Both the position numbers and the translations under genes were made by a program. From Hydrangea macrophylla (Eukaryota > Streptophyta > Magnoliopsida > Cornales > Hydrangeaceae), in NCBI GenBank assembly GCA_033977485.1, contig CM066993.1, positions 68,054,864 through 68,118,863 of the forward strand: a stretch of 64,000 nucleotides of DNA, written 5' to 3'. The notes below the pieces were generated by a model. That model saw only the letters and a program-made list of their open reading frames with translations, was not told where the DNA came from and ran no database searches. Below are positions 54,546 to 64,000 of this stretch, in pieces. How positions within the stretch are numbered: the stretch's first letter is position 1; each line of letters begins with the position of its first letter.

Positions 54546-56465
54546 ATTTGTTGGCTTCTTTGATAAATCCAAGTTTTGAATTCTGATGCCAAAGTGCACG
54601 TGGAACATGACAATTGAACTAGTCATTAAAAGTAATGATCGATGTATGTTTTCTCCTTATGTATCTCTCTTCAATTTTTACTTTTTAAATTAGATTTTCT
54701 CTCTCTAATGAAGCATAATATTTCTGCCTAGGGGTAACATATGTGGCCTTCCAACTTAGATCACATCTTCTCATTGCAAGCATACCTTATGTTAGATTCC
54801 ATGGATTGATCATAATATGATTAATTATGCTCTAATACTAGGTTTAGTTGCTTAGATTTGTTATGACAAGAGAAGATGTAATAATTAATAGTAAGAAGAT
54901 GTAATTAATGGTAATTAAATTACAACTTAGAAAGAAGAAAACTAACTTTGAATTTGGTATACTTCTTGGAGGATTACTAGTATATGCATGTGTAAGGTCG
55001 TTTAATTTGATAATAAATTCAAATTTCAATTATCATTTAAAAAGAGTTATGTAAAGGATATGTTCCTTATCCTATTTAACCAAGTAATGGGTAATAAGTC
55101 CAAAAAAAATTCCAAAAACCTAAATGAGGGACTTAGAGGGACTTCTTAATTCAAAAGTATATTTTGCCAGGTCTTTTACCATTAAAGATAGGGAATGAGG
55201 TTTTTCTAGTAAAAATGGGAATATATTTAGCTCGCTCATGGTTCAAAATGTGACACTTAACCATTTTTTGTTTGTAACTTGTAATCCAAAATCGGCAAGT
55301 TTTCATGAAAACCATTAGACGTCTTCAAATTCAACTTCAAGGAAAAATTTAGACCAAGTTTTTATTTAAAATATCGATTTTGCACCCATTACAAATTTCT
55401 CCTATTATTTCTTCATTTATTTCCTTCCTTACAACTAATATTACTAATTACCATGACTGCCACCGCCATTGCACTTATTGAACAACCAATCACCATCTAA
55501 ACATACCTAAAAAAATTGAGTAATTAAAGCAATTTCACTATGAAGAATATAGACAAATAAAATGAAAATAAATGAAGGGTACATTTGTGATTTGAAGGTA
55601 AAAAAAAAATAGCATCTTAAGGTTTACATACTATATATATAGAATCATCAAGGATTAAGTGTTGAATTTTGAATCATGAAAGGTAAAGTAAAAACGAACC
55701 TAACTATTTGGATGTAAAAAGTAATTGACCCTACAATAAAAATCCTACTTTGGTAATGAACAAATAGTGAAATTGTGAGGTGTGTACACTAACAAAAGTC
55801 CATTTCTACAATTTCTTATTTGAGTTGTCTTTTATTGACTACCTCTTTACTCCAAGTACTTGACCTATGTCTCAGATCAAAGAATGCTTGATAAACAGAT
55901 TCACACTAGATAAGATGCCTTTGGTCAATAAACAACAATCAATATCATAGAACCAAAAAATTAATTAACATAGCACATATGTAATGTAGCTCATAAATAA
56001 TTGGAATGTGAGGGTGGGTGGGGTGGGGTGGGGTGGTTGGCCGACACGGGATGAGTTTAGTATTCATGTGCGGTTTTGAAAAGGATTGATGATCTAGCTG
56101 GAATGAAGTAAGGGAGCAATATGAAAAGGCACTTCAGGTGATCATTTACTTATTAATCCTTTAGGCTTTGTTTGGTACTCTAATTTAATTATGAAAAAGA
56201 AAAGAAAACATAAAGTAAGGGTGGAGCAGGAAATTTTCTTAGAGGGTTGAGATAAGATAACATAAAGTAGGGGTTCGAGGATAAAAATAATATTTTAAAA
56301 AATAAATTAATTAATTAAGGCTGATTGCTAATTATAATTTGTTAAGTATGACTGGTACTGATAAAACAATTTGGGTTGGCTAAATTGAGAATTAAGTGAC
56401 AAGAAAGGATGATAATTGCTCTATACATTACACATAATTTCTGTTTTTGCAAATTTGGGAGGGGC
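54546..56465. other. AT-rich spacer without recognised genes
   Basis: No coding frame, RNA gene or element boundary could be supported. A G-rich run of GGGTGGGTGGGGTGGGGTGG type lies at 56012-56040. (GT)- and poly-A-rich spots occur. The last five bases, GGGGC, are the left target duplication of the next element. Confidence 0.5.
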
Positions 56466-57152
56466 TGTTTGGTTGGAAAATTTATGAGTGTGCGAGCGTG
56501 CCAGGCAAGCAAGTTGCCAATGTGTGTGATCCAAACTGCGCCTCACCAAGCAAATTGTGGTGACGTTCGATGCCTTAATTAAAAGGACTTTTTCGTGTGA
56601 GATGAACTAGAAAACTAAAAGGAAGAAGGAGAAGAAGAAGAGAGAGAGAGTTCGAAGGATACCTTCGAAGTGATTGAACTATTCTATAACTACTCCTAAG
56701 AATTGCATGAAAGGAAAGTAAAGTATTGAAGGAATACTAAACTAAAACTAAACTAATGTAAAGTAAAGTAATAGCCATGGTGGCCAAATGAAAAAGATTA
56801 CATAATGTTGAAATGTTTGTTGGTCAAAGACCTTTACAAAAGAGTAAAATACAAGTATTTATAGAAAAAAAAACCTATAACTAACAATTTGAATATTTTC
56901 CTCCTATTACATTAACTACCAATTCAAATTCAATTACACATGTGTTTCTTCTCAAAGAATCTCCCTCCAAATTAACTTCCTTCTAGCCACCATTGATCTT
57001 CAAGTAACCACATTTGATGTTTTCATATGATGACAAGTGTCTTGCAAGAAAGCTTCCAAATGGCTTACATGGCAAGCCAAAAGAGCTTATTATAATAATA
57101 ATAATGTTATTATTATTATATAGTAGTATAATTATAATTTATGGTATAAACA
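56466..57152 (-). repeat. 3' LTR (left copy) of the compact element
   Basis: It starts TGTTTGGTTGGAAAA (a 5-bp AATTT present in the other copy is missing) and ends GGTATAAACA. It contains an inverted pair TTCGAAGGATACCTTCGAA at about 56652-56670 and a (TAA)n/(TTA)n run near the end (57090-57118). Confidence 0.88.
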
Positions 57153-57172
57153 TAAGCCCCCTGGTTCTTTGA
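57153..57172 (-). promoter_or_regulatory. Polypurine tract of the compact element
   Basis: Read on the minus strand, AAAGAACCAGGGGGCTTA runs up to the 3' LTR, the expected second-strand primer. Confidence 0.6.
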
Positions 57173-57236
57173 AAATGAAGCATATGTGATTTTTGAAGAA
57201 CCAATTTCTTGATTGCTATAAAATAACATAACTTGC

Positions 57237-58195
57237 TTCGAAGCCAGTACAACAACTTCGAACACGAAAATAGCTTTAAAGTAGCATTCGTGGCCAATAC
57301 AGTAGGTTCGAACACAAAATGAGTGGCTTAAACGTGGATTCGAAGCCAAAATTGATTGCCAATAGTATGAATTCAAATGGGTACCATACTTTATCACTCA
57401 CTAGCAATCCATTTATGTCATGTATTTGACACTTGAATTTCAACACATGGGCCCACTGGCTGATTATCCTTGGCAACTTCACCTGCCACAAGACTTCATG
57501 GCAGTAACTTATGAGATTTCGATCTTACTTTACTTCGAGCCCACCTTACTCGAAGACACCAATTGCATGAGTATAACTTCAGCGCCAACAACACAATTAG
57601 ATGTGTTTGTATGTAAATCAGTCTCAAATAATTCGAAGTCAATGTAATAGTTTCGAACACAAAACAATGACTTCAAAGGGCTTCGAAGCCAATACAAAAT
57701 CATTTACTTTAAACTTGCTTCGAAGCCAATGTAACTGCCTTGAACACAAAATAAAGTGTTTTCAAATTGCTTCAAAGTCCATGTAATAGCTTTGAATCAC
57801 AAAAAAATGGCTTTAAATCTTGCTTCGAAGCCATTGAAATGACCTCTAAAATAAATTATTTCGAAGCCAATATGATAGCTTCGAACACAAAACAATGACT
57901 TCAAAGTTGCTTCGAAGCCAATGAAAAGGATTTGAACATAAAATGATGGCTTAAAAATTGTATTCGAAGTAAATATAGGAGGTTCGAACACAAATAAAGG
58001 ACTTTAATTTTACTTCGAAGCTAAAAGCCTTGAACATAATATAAACTTTTTTTTATATATATTATTAAATTGGTTCAAAACCAATAGATTAACTTTAAAC
58101 ACCACACCAAAAATGGCTTTAGACTAATTCGAAGCCAATATAATTGTTTTGAACACTAAATTATGCATTTAAACTTGCTTCGAAGCCTATATAAG
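57237..58195. repeat. TTCGAAGCC / TTCGAACAC tandem array
   Basis: A unit of about 50-58 bp, roughly TTCGAAGCCAATGTAATAG, then CTTCGAACACAAAATAATGG, then CTTTAAACTTGC, is repeated about 16 times with wide divergence. A less repetitive stretch lies at 57360-57630. Each good unit contains two TTCGAA palindromes about 19-20 bp apart. Reading frames through it change with each indel, so it is not coding. Confidence 0.8.
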
Positions 58196-58823
58196 AGTTC
58201 TCATAAATACCACCATTTAAATGATCAACCATTGGTGTCTAGCGAACTTGTTAAAGTAAAATCACCACCATATATAGGAGGCCTAAAACTTAAATTTCTC
58301 TCTGATAAATATGGTGTTCGAACACACCAAATCAGTGAACTTAAACAATTGGGTATGAGCCAATTGATTAAAAAGATGGGTCAAGAAAGCATTAACCAAA
58401 ATGAAGTGGCATTTCGAATCCACCACCACCAATGGTTACTCTGCTTGAACCGCTCCTGCGGTTGAATCCAAATCACACCAATATTGTTGGGAAGTAAACC
58501 ATAAATTGACCCAACACCAACTATATACATCACCATTTACATAGGCTATAAGAACAAAGGTACCTAGGAAAAGAAATTTCAAAGCCATAATGACACAGGC
58601 ACTAGAAATTTACAATCCAAGCCTATGGTGGAAACTTGTATTTTTGGCATCTTCTCCTTGACAACAAAGGTGTCTACAGCCTGCAATGTAGGAAAACAAC
58701 ACACGAATTCCGTTAATTACAGCTTTTGCAACCCATCTTCTGCCTCGTTCTTTGTTCTTCATTTTCATATCCCCTATTCCCTTTTCTTTTTTCTTTAATA
58801 TACAAATACTGCCAATAGAAAAA
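58196..58823. other. Non-repetitive interior of the compact element
   Basis: No convincing gene was found on either strand. A plus-strand frame at 58163-58465 starts inside the repeat array and runs opposite to the element, with no recognisable motif. Confidence 0.45.
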
Positions 58824-59421
58824 TCACATGGTCATATCCCATTTTTGATGAGCACCACAAAGCCAAAATGGGTATTGACCAATTAAAGCCAAAGTATAGA
58901 GTGGCTTTAAAAATTCATAAATTTCAACACTTTGTGTAGTATCGAAAAATTCAAATGTATGAACAAAAACTTGTTCATGATCTTCAACCATATTTGGTTG
59001 TAAAATGGACCCCTCGAGTGTATTTTCACCATAATTATTTGGTTGATTAACCAATATGGGTGATGAGGGAGATAGGGAATTTTTTTATTTCCACCATTAA
59101 AGTATCTTGAATATTTCTCACAATCAATTCGTTTTCATCTGTTAGCTCATAATTTTGAAGAATAGTTGACACCCCCCGAGCCATTTCATACATTTTAGTT
59201 TGCAAACTAAATGCTTGATCCCTTAATTCTTCTAAAAATGGAACTAAATCAGTGGACCATTTTTTATCACCATAATATGGTGTTGGTGGGGGTATATATA
59301 ACCCTTCAAAAATTCTATAACCAAAGAATGGTGTTAGTGAGGTTCCATATAACCCTTCGAACTCATTATCACCAAAGATTGGTGTTGATGAGGGTGAAAC
59401 ATACAACCCATCAAAATTCAT
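58824..59421 (-). pseudogene. Small unrecognised protein of the compact element, one apparent frameshift
   Basis: An ATG at 59419-59421 lies 12 bp after the primer site, the position of gag in the Tat element. The frame runs 124 codons to 59047. It starts with three copies of a 17-18-residue repeat centred on F(D/E)GLY (residues 3-7, 21-25 and 38-42), each followed by a TP(I/F/Y) step. A helical, possibly coiled-coil part follows (FLEELRDQAFSLQTKMYEMA). After an A7 run near 59079-59085 the frame ends early, while the +1 frame stays open for about 80 more codons to 58824. One inserted A would explain this. I do not recognise the family. Replacement of gag by a structural or RNA-binding protein is possible but unproven. 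Confidence 0.5.
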
Positions 59422-59433
59422 CTTGACACTTGA

Positions 59434-59451
59434 GTCCCACCGGGCGTGCCA
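59434..59451 (-). promoter_or_regulatory. Primer binding site of the compact element
   Basis: The minus strand reads TGGCACGCCCGGTGGGAC, identical to the Tat site at 25288-25305, and lies four bases from the LTR. Confidence 0.8.
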
Positions 59452-59455
59452 AAAA

Positions 59456-60149
59456 TGTTTAATTTGGTTGGAAAATTTATGAGTGTGCGAGCGTGCCAGG
59501 CAAGCAAGTTGCCAATGTGTGTGATCCAAACTGCGCCTCACCAAGCAAATTGTGGTGACGTTCGATGCCTTAATTAAAATGACTTTTTCGTGTGAGATAA
59601 ACTAAAAAACTAAAAAGAAGAAGAAGAGAGAGTTCGAAGGATACCTTCGAAGTGATTGAACTATTCTATAACTACTCTTAAGAATTGCATCAAAGGAAAG
59701 TAAAGTATTGAAGGAATACTAAACTAAAACTAAACTAATATAAAGTAATGTAATAGCCATGGTGGCCAAATGAAAAAGATTACATAATGTTGAAATGTTT
59801 GTTGGTCAAGGACCTTCACAAAGGAGTACAATACAAGTATTTATAGAAAAGCCTATAGCTAACAATTTGAATTTAAATATTTCCCTCCTATTACATTAAC
59901 TACCAATTCAAATTCAATTACACATGTGTTTCTTCCCAAAGAAGCTCCCTCCAAATTAACTTTTTTCTAGCCACCATTGATCTTCAAGTAACCACATTTG
60001 ATGTTTTCATATGATGACAAGTGTCCTGCAAGAAAGCTTCCAAATGGCTTACATGGCAAGCCAAAAGAGCTTATAATAATAATAATAATAATAATAATGT
60101 TATTATTATTATATATATAGTAGTATAATTATAATTTATGGTATAAATA
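59456..60149 (-). repeat. 5' LTR (right copy) of the compact element
   Basis: It matches 56466-57152 closely and ends GGTATAAATA (CA changed to TA at the outer end), followed by GGGGC. The TAA/TTA run is longer here (60072-60112). Confidence 0.88.
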
Positions 60150-61159
60150 GGGGCTAATTACTCATATAACATATAATTTTATTTTCTCCATATCTTTTTT
60201 TCCCAAATTAATTATAATAATTTTTAATTATATATATATATATACGGTGAGGCTATTAAGTGAACAGGATTGATTGAACATATCAAGTGAACATGTTTTT
60301 TAGCCTGAAAGAACTCACGGGCTACCCCGCTGATCCGTACATCCGCACGCCCTCTGCCCCACAAGTCCCTATCTTTGCTAATTAGTTTAGCTCATTTGAG
60401 TAACTTAGGGTATGTTTGGAATGACAACTTGAGAATGCATTATTACCTATTATAGTGACATAATCATATTCATTAAAACCTATGCTCTCTCTCGTGGTGT
60501 AATTAATTACCTCCTCCTCTGTATGTTATTGATCAATGCAATGGTTCACCTTGTCCATATAGTGGACCTAGACTTGGGAGCGTAGTCGAGAGCCTCTGTT
60601 GCTCGATGGTTGATAATTTTTAGCAGCCTACTTAAGGACATTTTTTTTGTTTTTTTTTAATTGTTGTCGAATCGAGAATCGATGAATGAATCGATTTGCC
60701 AAAATTATAAATCATAAATAGTAGTATTCACTTTTCAGGAAGTACGTAATAATGTGTATACATTGTATACATATAATAACACTTGGGCAATGCTTAAATT
60801 GATTTAACACAAGTTACATGCAATATCTAAGTTTCAAAATGTTGAAAGTTTTCTGCTTAAAATCTCAATCAGCCCTCACTAGTTACTCTACCATTTGATC
60901 ATCATTTTACCACCAAAAACTAATCGTTGTTGCCCCAGTCCTTTTAACTACTGAATTTAAAAATCTTGCCAATTGTCATTTTGAAAATCATCGAGTGTCA
61001 TACATTTTTTGAGCTCTGGTTGGAAGTGATGCTATTTCAAATTCACTTTTAAAAGGGTGAGACCACTTGGAGAATGTCCTTAACACATAGATATATGACT
61101 CTGATTTTTAGCTTAGCTTAATTCCAGTCTTAGCTTAGGAGGTGTAGGTTCTATTTAGG

Positions 61160-61650
61160 CAAATTGGAGGTGTAGGTACTATTCCCGTTCCATCCCGAGT
61201 GTCAGAACCCACTTTGGCCTCTCAAAGCGTCAAAAACTTAGTTTTAAAGGTTTAAGTCTAGAAATTTGTGTATTTGCGTCTAACTTGCAATCCATGAATC
61301 GAAATTGCGTGTTGTTTGTTCCTACAAGTTTATTTAGGTGAGTAGGAGGTGTTGGTTCCATTCCCGTTTTGTTCCGAGTGTCGGAACCCGCTTTGACCTC
61401 TCAAAACGTCAAAAACTTAGTTTTTAAGGTTTGAGTCTAGAAATTTGCGTATTTACGTCTAACTTGCAATCCGTGAATCGGACTTGCGTGTCATTTCTTC
61501 CTACAAGTTTGTTTAGGCGAATAGGAGGTGTGGGTTCTATTCCCGTGTCGTTCTGAGTGTCGAAACCTACTTTGGTATCTCAAAACGTCAAAAATTTAGT
61601 TTTAAAGGTATAAGTATATGAATTTGCATATTTGCGTCTAACTTGTACGT
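61160..61650. repeat. 179-bp tandem repeat, nearly three copies
   Basis: The phrase GGAGGTGTNGGTTCTATTCCCG starts at 61166, 61345 and 61524, giving a period of exactly 179 bp twice. CAAAACGTCAAAAACTTAGT, GTCTAGAAATTTGCGTATTT and GCGTCTAACTTGCAATCCGT recur in each unit. The third copy stops at about 61650. A partial phrase AGGTGTAGGTTCTATTTAGG at 61140 suggests a decayed earlier unit. Confidence 0.92.
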
Positions 61651-61974
61651 CTTTACTATTTTATTATTAATTTATATTATTAATGAAAACTTTTTTCTTT
61701 TTTTGTAGGTACAAAGGTTCAAATTTTGATGGGGAGTTCTAACTAATAAGTGAAACCACTTTTTGTTGTGTTAATGTTTTCATAATGACTTTTGTAATAC
61801 TTGTGGATGGATATAACATGTATATGTGATTATCTTAGTACATAGGGGTTTATTGTATTATTTTTTTGTTGATTCAATTGGTTGATATGTTGAGATGAAT
61901 AGATGATATTTATTGGTTGGAGTAGATTACTGAGTTGGATTTAATTTTGTACAGGGTGGTATTGATGCAATCAC

Positions 61975-62338
61975 CAATTTTTAAAAAATTATATTTCAAA
62001 CATTTATGTCATTTTTAAGAAAACTGACATAAATAAATAAGTTTTTATGTCACTTTTTATACTTTAATGTAATAATTTTGTTTGGTATTTATGTTGCTTT
62101 AAGTTAAAAGTGACATAAATAAAATTGTATTTATGTCGCTTTTAAGTATTTATGTCACTTTTTATTGACATATATTTCAGTTTTATAAAATATTTATGTC
62201 GCTTTTTCAAAACATTTATGTCACTTTTTGAACATATAAGTCACCGCCATTTATGTCACTTTCTACTGAAAAAAAGTGACAAAAATTACTATTTATGTCT
62301 CTTTTTAAATGACATAAATAACAATTTTCCTTGTAGTG
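61975..62338 (-). mobile_element. One end of a CACTA (En/Spm-like) transposon
   Basis: On the minus strand the sequence begins CACTACAAGGAAAATTG at 62338, a typical CACTA terminus. For about 350 bp there follow direct and inverted copies of TTTATGTCACTTTT and AAAAGTGACATAAAT, like the subterminal repeats that CACTA transposases bind. I found no matching left end with CACTA in the window, so this is a partial or one-ended copy. Confidence 0.6.
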
Positions 62339-62426
62339 CCGTTGACCCGCGGGTTTTTTTATGCTAAAAAAAAACATATTCACTGGGTATGTTCACTCAA
62401 CTTTGTTCATATAAAAGCCTCATCGT

Positions 62427-62428
62427 AT

Positions 62429-62460
<32 letters not shown>
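62427..62460. repeat. (AC)n(AT)n microsatellite
   Basis: About 20 bp of CA repeats pass into about 13 bp of TA repeats, just outside the inverted-repeat unit. Confidence 0.95.
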
Positions 62461-63364
62461 CATAGCATAGCTTACCCCAGTCTTGTCCATCTTCCGGTGT
62501 CCGCCTTGACATAGGGGAAAATATTTCCTTTGATGAGGAGAATTGGAAGGAAAAAGAATAAGTTGGTAAATAAATCAAACAATTGAATATTGAGAGTCAT
62601 ATATTTCCATTCCTACAAAAAAAAAATATCACAATTATTTTTTTGAAAATTTTAACATCTATATTTATTTAAGCGTGAAGGAAAATACGGAAATCAGGAG
62701 GGAATTAGTGTTTCTTCTTATTTTTTGTTTCCTTTTTCTTTTCTTTCATGAAATCCATGAACCAAATAGAGCCTTAAAAAAAAATTCAACTTTTATCGTA
62801 TGTAGCCAATATCCATAAGCATCAAAAGCAGTACGCCACACAAAGTATGAGATTAATGAACAATATGTAATTGTATTTTCTTGGGTACATATTGTGAATG
62901 TGCGTGAAGTAAAAATAAGTCTAATCATAGGGGTAAAATATATTTAACCTGATCATGGTTTCAAATTTCTTTATTTGATAAGGAATTGGTGAAGAAATTA
63001 GTAAGAGCGAGCAAGAAATAAATAATTCTTTTATACTAACATGCCAATTCATCTTCTTTTCTTGATTTTCTACTATAGTTGAATTGTTATTTTCAATAAT
63101 ATTTGACTGTTACAAACACAAAGAAAGTGATTTTTTGCACTCTCTTTTTCCCTTTTCTTGTTCCGATAAATCTGCAAACCAAAGAGATTAGTAAAGTCCA
63201 CAAATTCCATCTTCATAGATAGATTAATCACTTTTTTTTCTGCTAAAAATAGATAAATTAATCCAATATGTAGTAAGATTGTATTTAATATATTTAAGAA
63301 AAATTGTACTTATCTAAAGTCTTTTCTTAGTTTAAAATCCTATATCTCTTTGGGACCATGACAA
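62461..63364. other. AT-rich spacer without recognised genes
   Basis: No coding, RNA or mobile-element signal was found. A- and T-runs are frequent. The last nine bases, CCATGACAA (63356-63364), form the left target duplication of the next MITE. Confidence 0.5.
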
Positions 63365-63559
63365 CAATAATGCTAGGGACACTCCACAAAGCACACCCCA
63401 AAGCACATCATGCTTTAAATGCATGTACTTTGGGCTGTGGAACTTTTTTACACAGGGCCTACATTTTTTTGGGAACCGCTAGGGAAGTCCAAGGTACATG
63501 CACACAAAGCATGAGGTGTGCTTTGGGGTGTGCTTTGTGGTGTGTCTCTAGCACCACTC
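63365..63559. mobile_element. 195-bp MITE with 9-bp target duplication (Mutator-like)
   Basis: Perfect 9-bp repeats CCATGACAA lie at 63356-63364 and 63560-63568. The ends are long inverted repeats: TGCTAGGGACACTCCACAAA then GCACACCCCAAAGCAC on the left, and TGCTAGAGACACACCACAAA then GCACACCCCAAAGCAC as the reverse complement of the right. Both then continue into CATGCTTT-type sequence. Nearly the whole element can fold. It has no coding capacity. A 9-bp duplication is the Mutator length. Confidence 0.75.
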
Positions 63560-64000
63560 CCATGACAATGACCGAGTTAAGTAACTTCTGCCTTATACAC
63601 ACATGTACCAAGGATTGAATTGAAATTAGTTTATATACATAGTCAGGCTGTAGAAAGAGTGCGTTCTCTTTATTAAACAGAGGACTTTTGTTTTGGCCAT
63701 CAAATTGTATTTTTATTAAAAACAATTACTACGAATTAAATTGAAATTAGTTTATATATATATATATATAGTCAAGTTCTAGAGCAGCGGACTGTCTAGA
63801 TATACTCATATACACTTATTTCTCTGCAACCTACAAGTTGATATAATTAACTAAAAAAACTGTGGTAGAGATGTACCCACCACGTGGTCCTGAGAATTAT
63901 AATTAGATTCCCAAAGTTTAAAATCACGTGCTCCTAATATATATACATATAAAAGTAGTATTATATTACTTTATCTTGCTATAAATTCGGACTCCTCTTG
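63560..64000. other. AT-rich right edge
   Basis: Nothing was recognised beyond a (TA)n tract at 63755-63769 and a repeated phrase GAATTGAAATTAGTTTATAT / AAATTGAAATTAGTTTATAT at about 63615 and 63738. Confidence 0.5.

Larger units (their letters stand above)
56466..60149 (-). mobile_element. Compact non-autonomous LTR element (3.7 kb) using a Tat-type primer site
   Basis: LTRs of 687 and 694 bp (56466-57152 and 59456-60149) flank a 2.3-kb interior. A perfect 5-bp duplication GGGGC lies on both sides (56461-56465 and 60150-60154). The primer site, the short A run before it and the leader GTGTCAAG-(CC)-ATG copy the arrangement of the Tat element at 25270-25310. There is no RT, RNase H, integrase or protease. 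The interior has one small protein frame next to the primer site and a TTCGAA-rich repeat array beside the polypurine tract. It probably moves with enzymes from a Tat-type helper. Confidence 0.85.
60241..62430. mobile_element. DNA-transposon-like unit with about 70-bp imperfect inverted repeats
   Basis: The left end reads TATACGGTGAGGCTATTAAG, then repeated GTGAACA, GAACAT and TTTTTTAGC. The reverse complement of the right end reads TATACGATGAGGCTTTTATA with the same GTGAACA, GAACAT and TTTTTTTTTTAGC series, then a C-C-CGGG tract on both sides. No transposase is visible. The ends lie in (TA)n/(AC)n sequence, so target duplications cannot be read safely. Superfamily not assigned. Confidence 0.6.

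Noticed and set aside
56012..56040. Interstitial telomere repeat
   Set aside because: The unit is GGGGT or GGGTG, not the plant TTTAGGG.
58163..58465. 100-codon plus-strand frame in the compact element
   Set aside because: It starts inside the TTCGAA array and runs against the element orientation. No motif or support was found.
59070..59090. Programmed -1 frameshift at A AAA AAA in the small protein
   Set aside because: The phase of the heptamer fits -1, but the open downstream frame is +1. A homopolymer indel is simpler.
60880..60900. Left end of the CACTA element at a CACTAG match
   Set aside because: The sequence after it (CACTAGTTACTC) does not match the CACTACAAGGAAAA right terminus, and no subterminal repeats follow.

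Overview
The window is repeat-dense plant nuclear DNA. The diagnostic features are Tat/Ogre and Tekay-type Ty3/gypsy retrotransposons, a plant mobile domain (PMD) gene, CACTA, hAT-like and Mutator-like debris, and AT-rich spacers full of (TA)n, (GA)n and (AC)n tracts. A eudicot is most likely, but that is inference. I see no intact cellular protein-coding gene, tRNA, rRNA or CRISPR array. Every recognisable coding region belongs to a transposable element and is broken.

Layout. (1) About 1-26443 is one minus-strand Tat-lineage Ty3/gypsy element: LTR 25311-26443, primer site, gag, protease, RT-RNase H, a second archaeal-type RNase H, and integrase. Its other LTR lies left of the window. Past the integrase end it carries a plus-strand, intron-containing PMD gene that converges on pol. 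Two later insertions split that PMD gene. One is a 12.5-kb non-coding LARD-like element (597-13113, target duplication GCTGG, LTRs nearly identical and so very young). The other is a 2.58-kb solo LTR (13203-15784, target duplication GATGT). The PMD reading frame runs continuously across both insertion points. (2) 26444-31232 is spacer with a 512-bp hAT-like MITE, a minisatellite, a decayed RNase H (RVT_3) fragment and a faint minus-strand Tat/Ogre LTR remnant. (3) 31233-40983 is a plus-strand Tekay/Del-type chromovirus with 2.5-kb LTRs, gag, protease, RT, RNase H, integrase and chromodomain, all full of stops. (4) 41688-43023 is an LTR-like fragment. (5) 43024-52740 is an Ogre-like element that keeps ORF1, gag and half of protease but has lost the rest of pol. 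(6) 52741-56465 is AT-rich spacer with microsatellites and a possible foldback element. (7) 56466-60149 is a compact minus-strand element with perfect target duplications (GGGGC). It shares the primer site and leader pattern of the Tat element but encodes only a small unrecognised protein and a TTCGAA-rich repeat array. (8) 60241-62430 is bounded by long inverted repeats and holds three 179-bp tandem units and one CACTA-type end. (9) A 195-bp MITE with 9-bp duplications lies at 63365-63559.

How the parts relate. The autonomous-type elements (Tat, Tekay, Ogre-like) are dead. Most of their nonsense codons are one C-to-T or G-to-A step from TGG, CAG, CAA or CGA, as expected for decay of methylated DNA. 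The LARD-like and 56466-60149 elements look structurally intact but lack enzymes, so they would need proteins from related elements elsewhere. The least familiar signals are the covarying hairpin repeats in the solo LTR (14752-15120) and the small protein and TTCGAA array of the 56466-60149 element.
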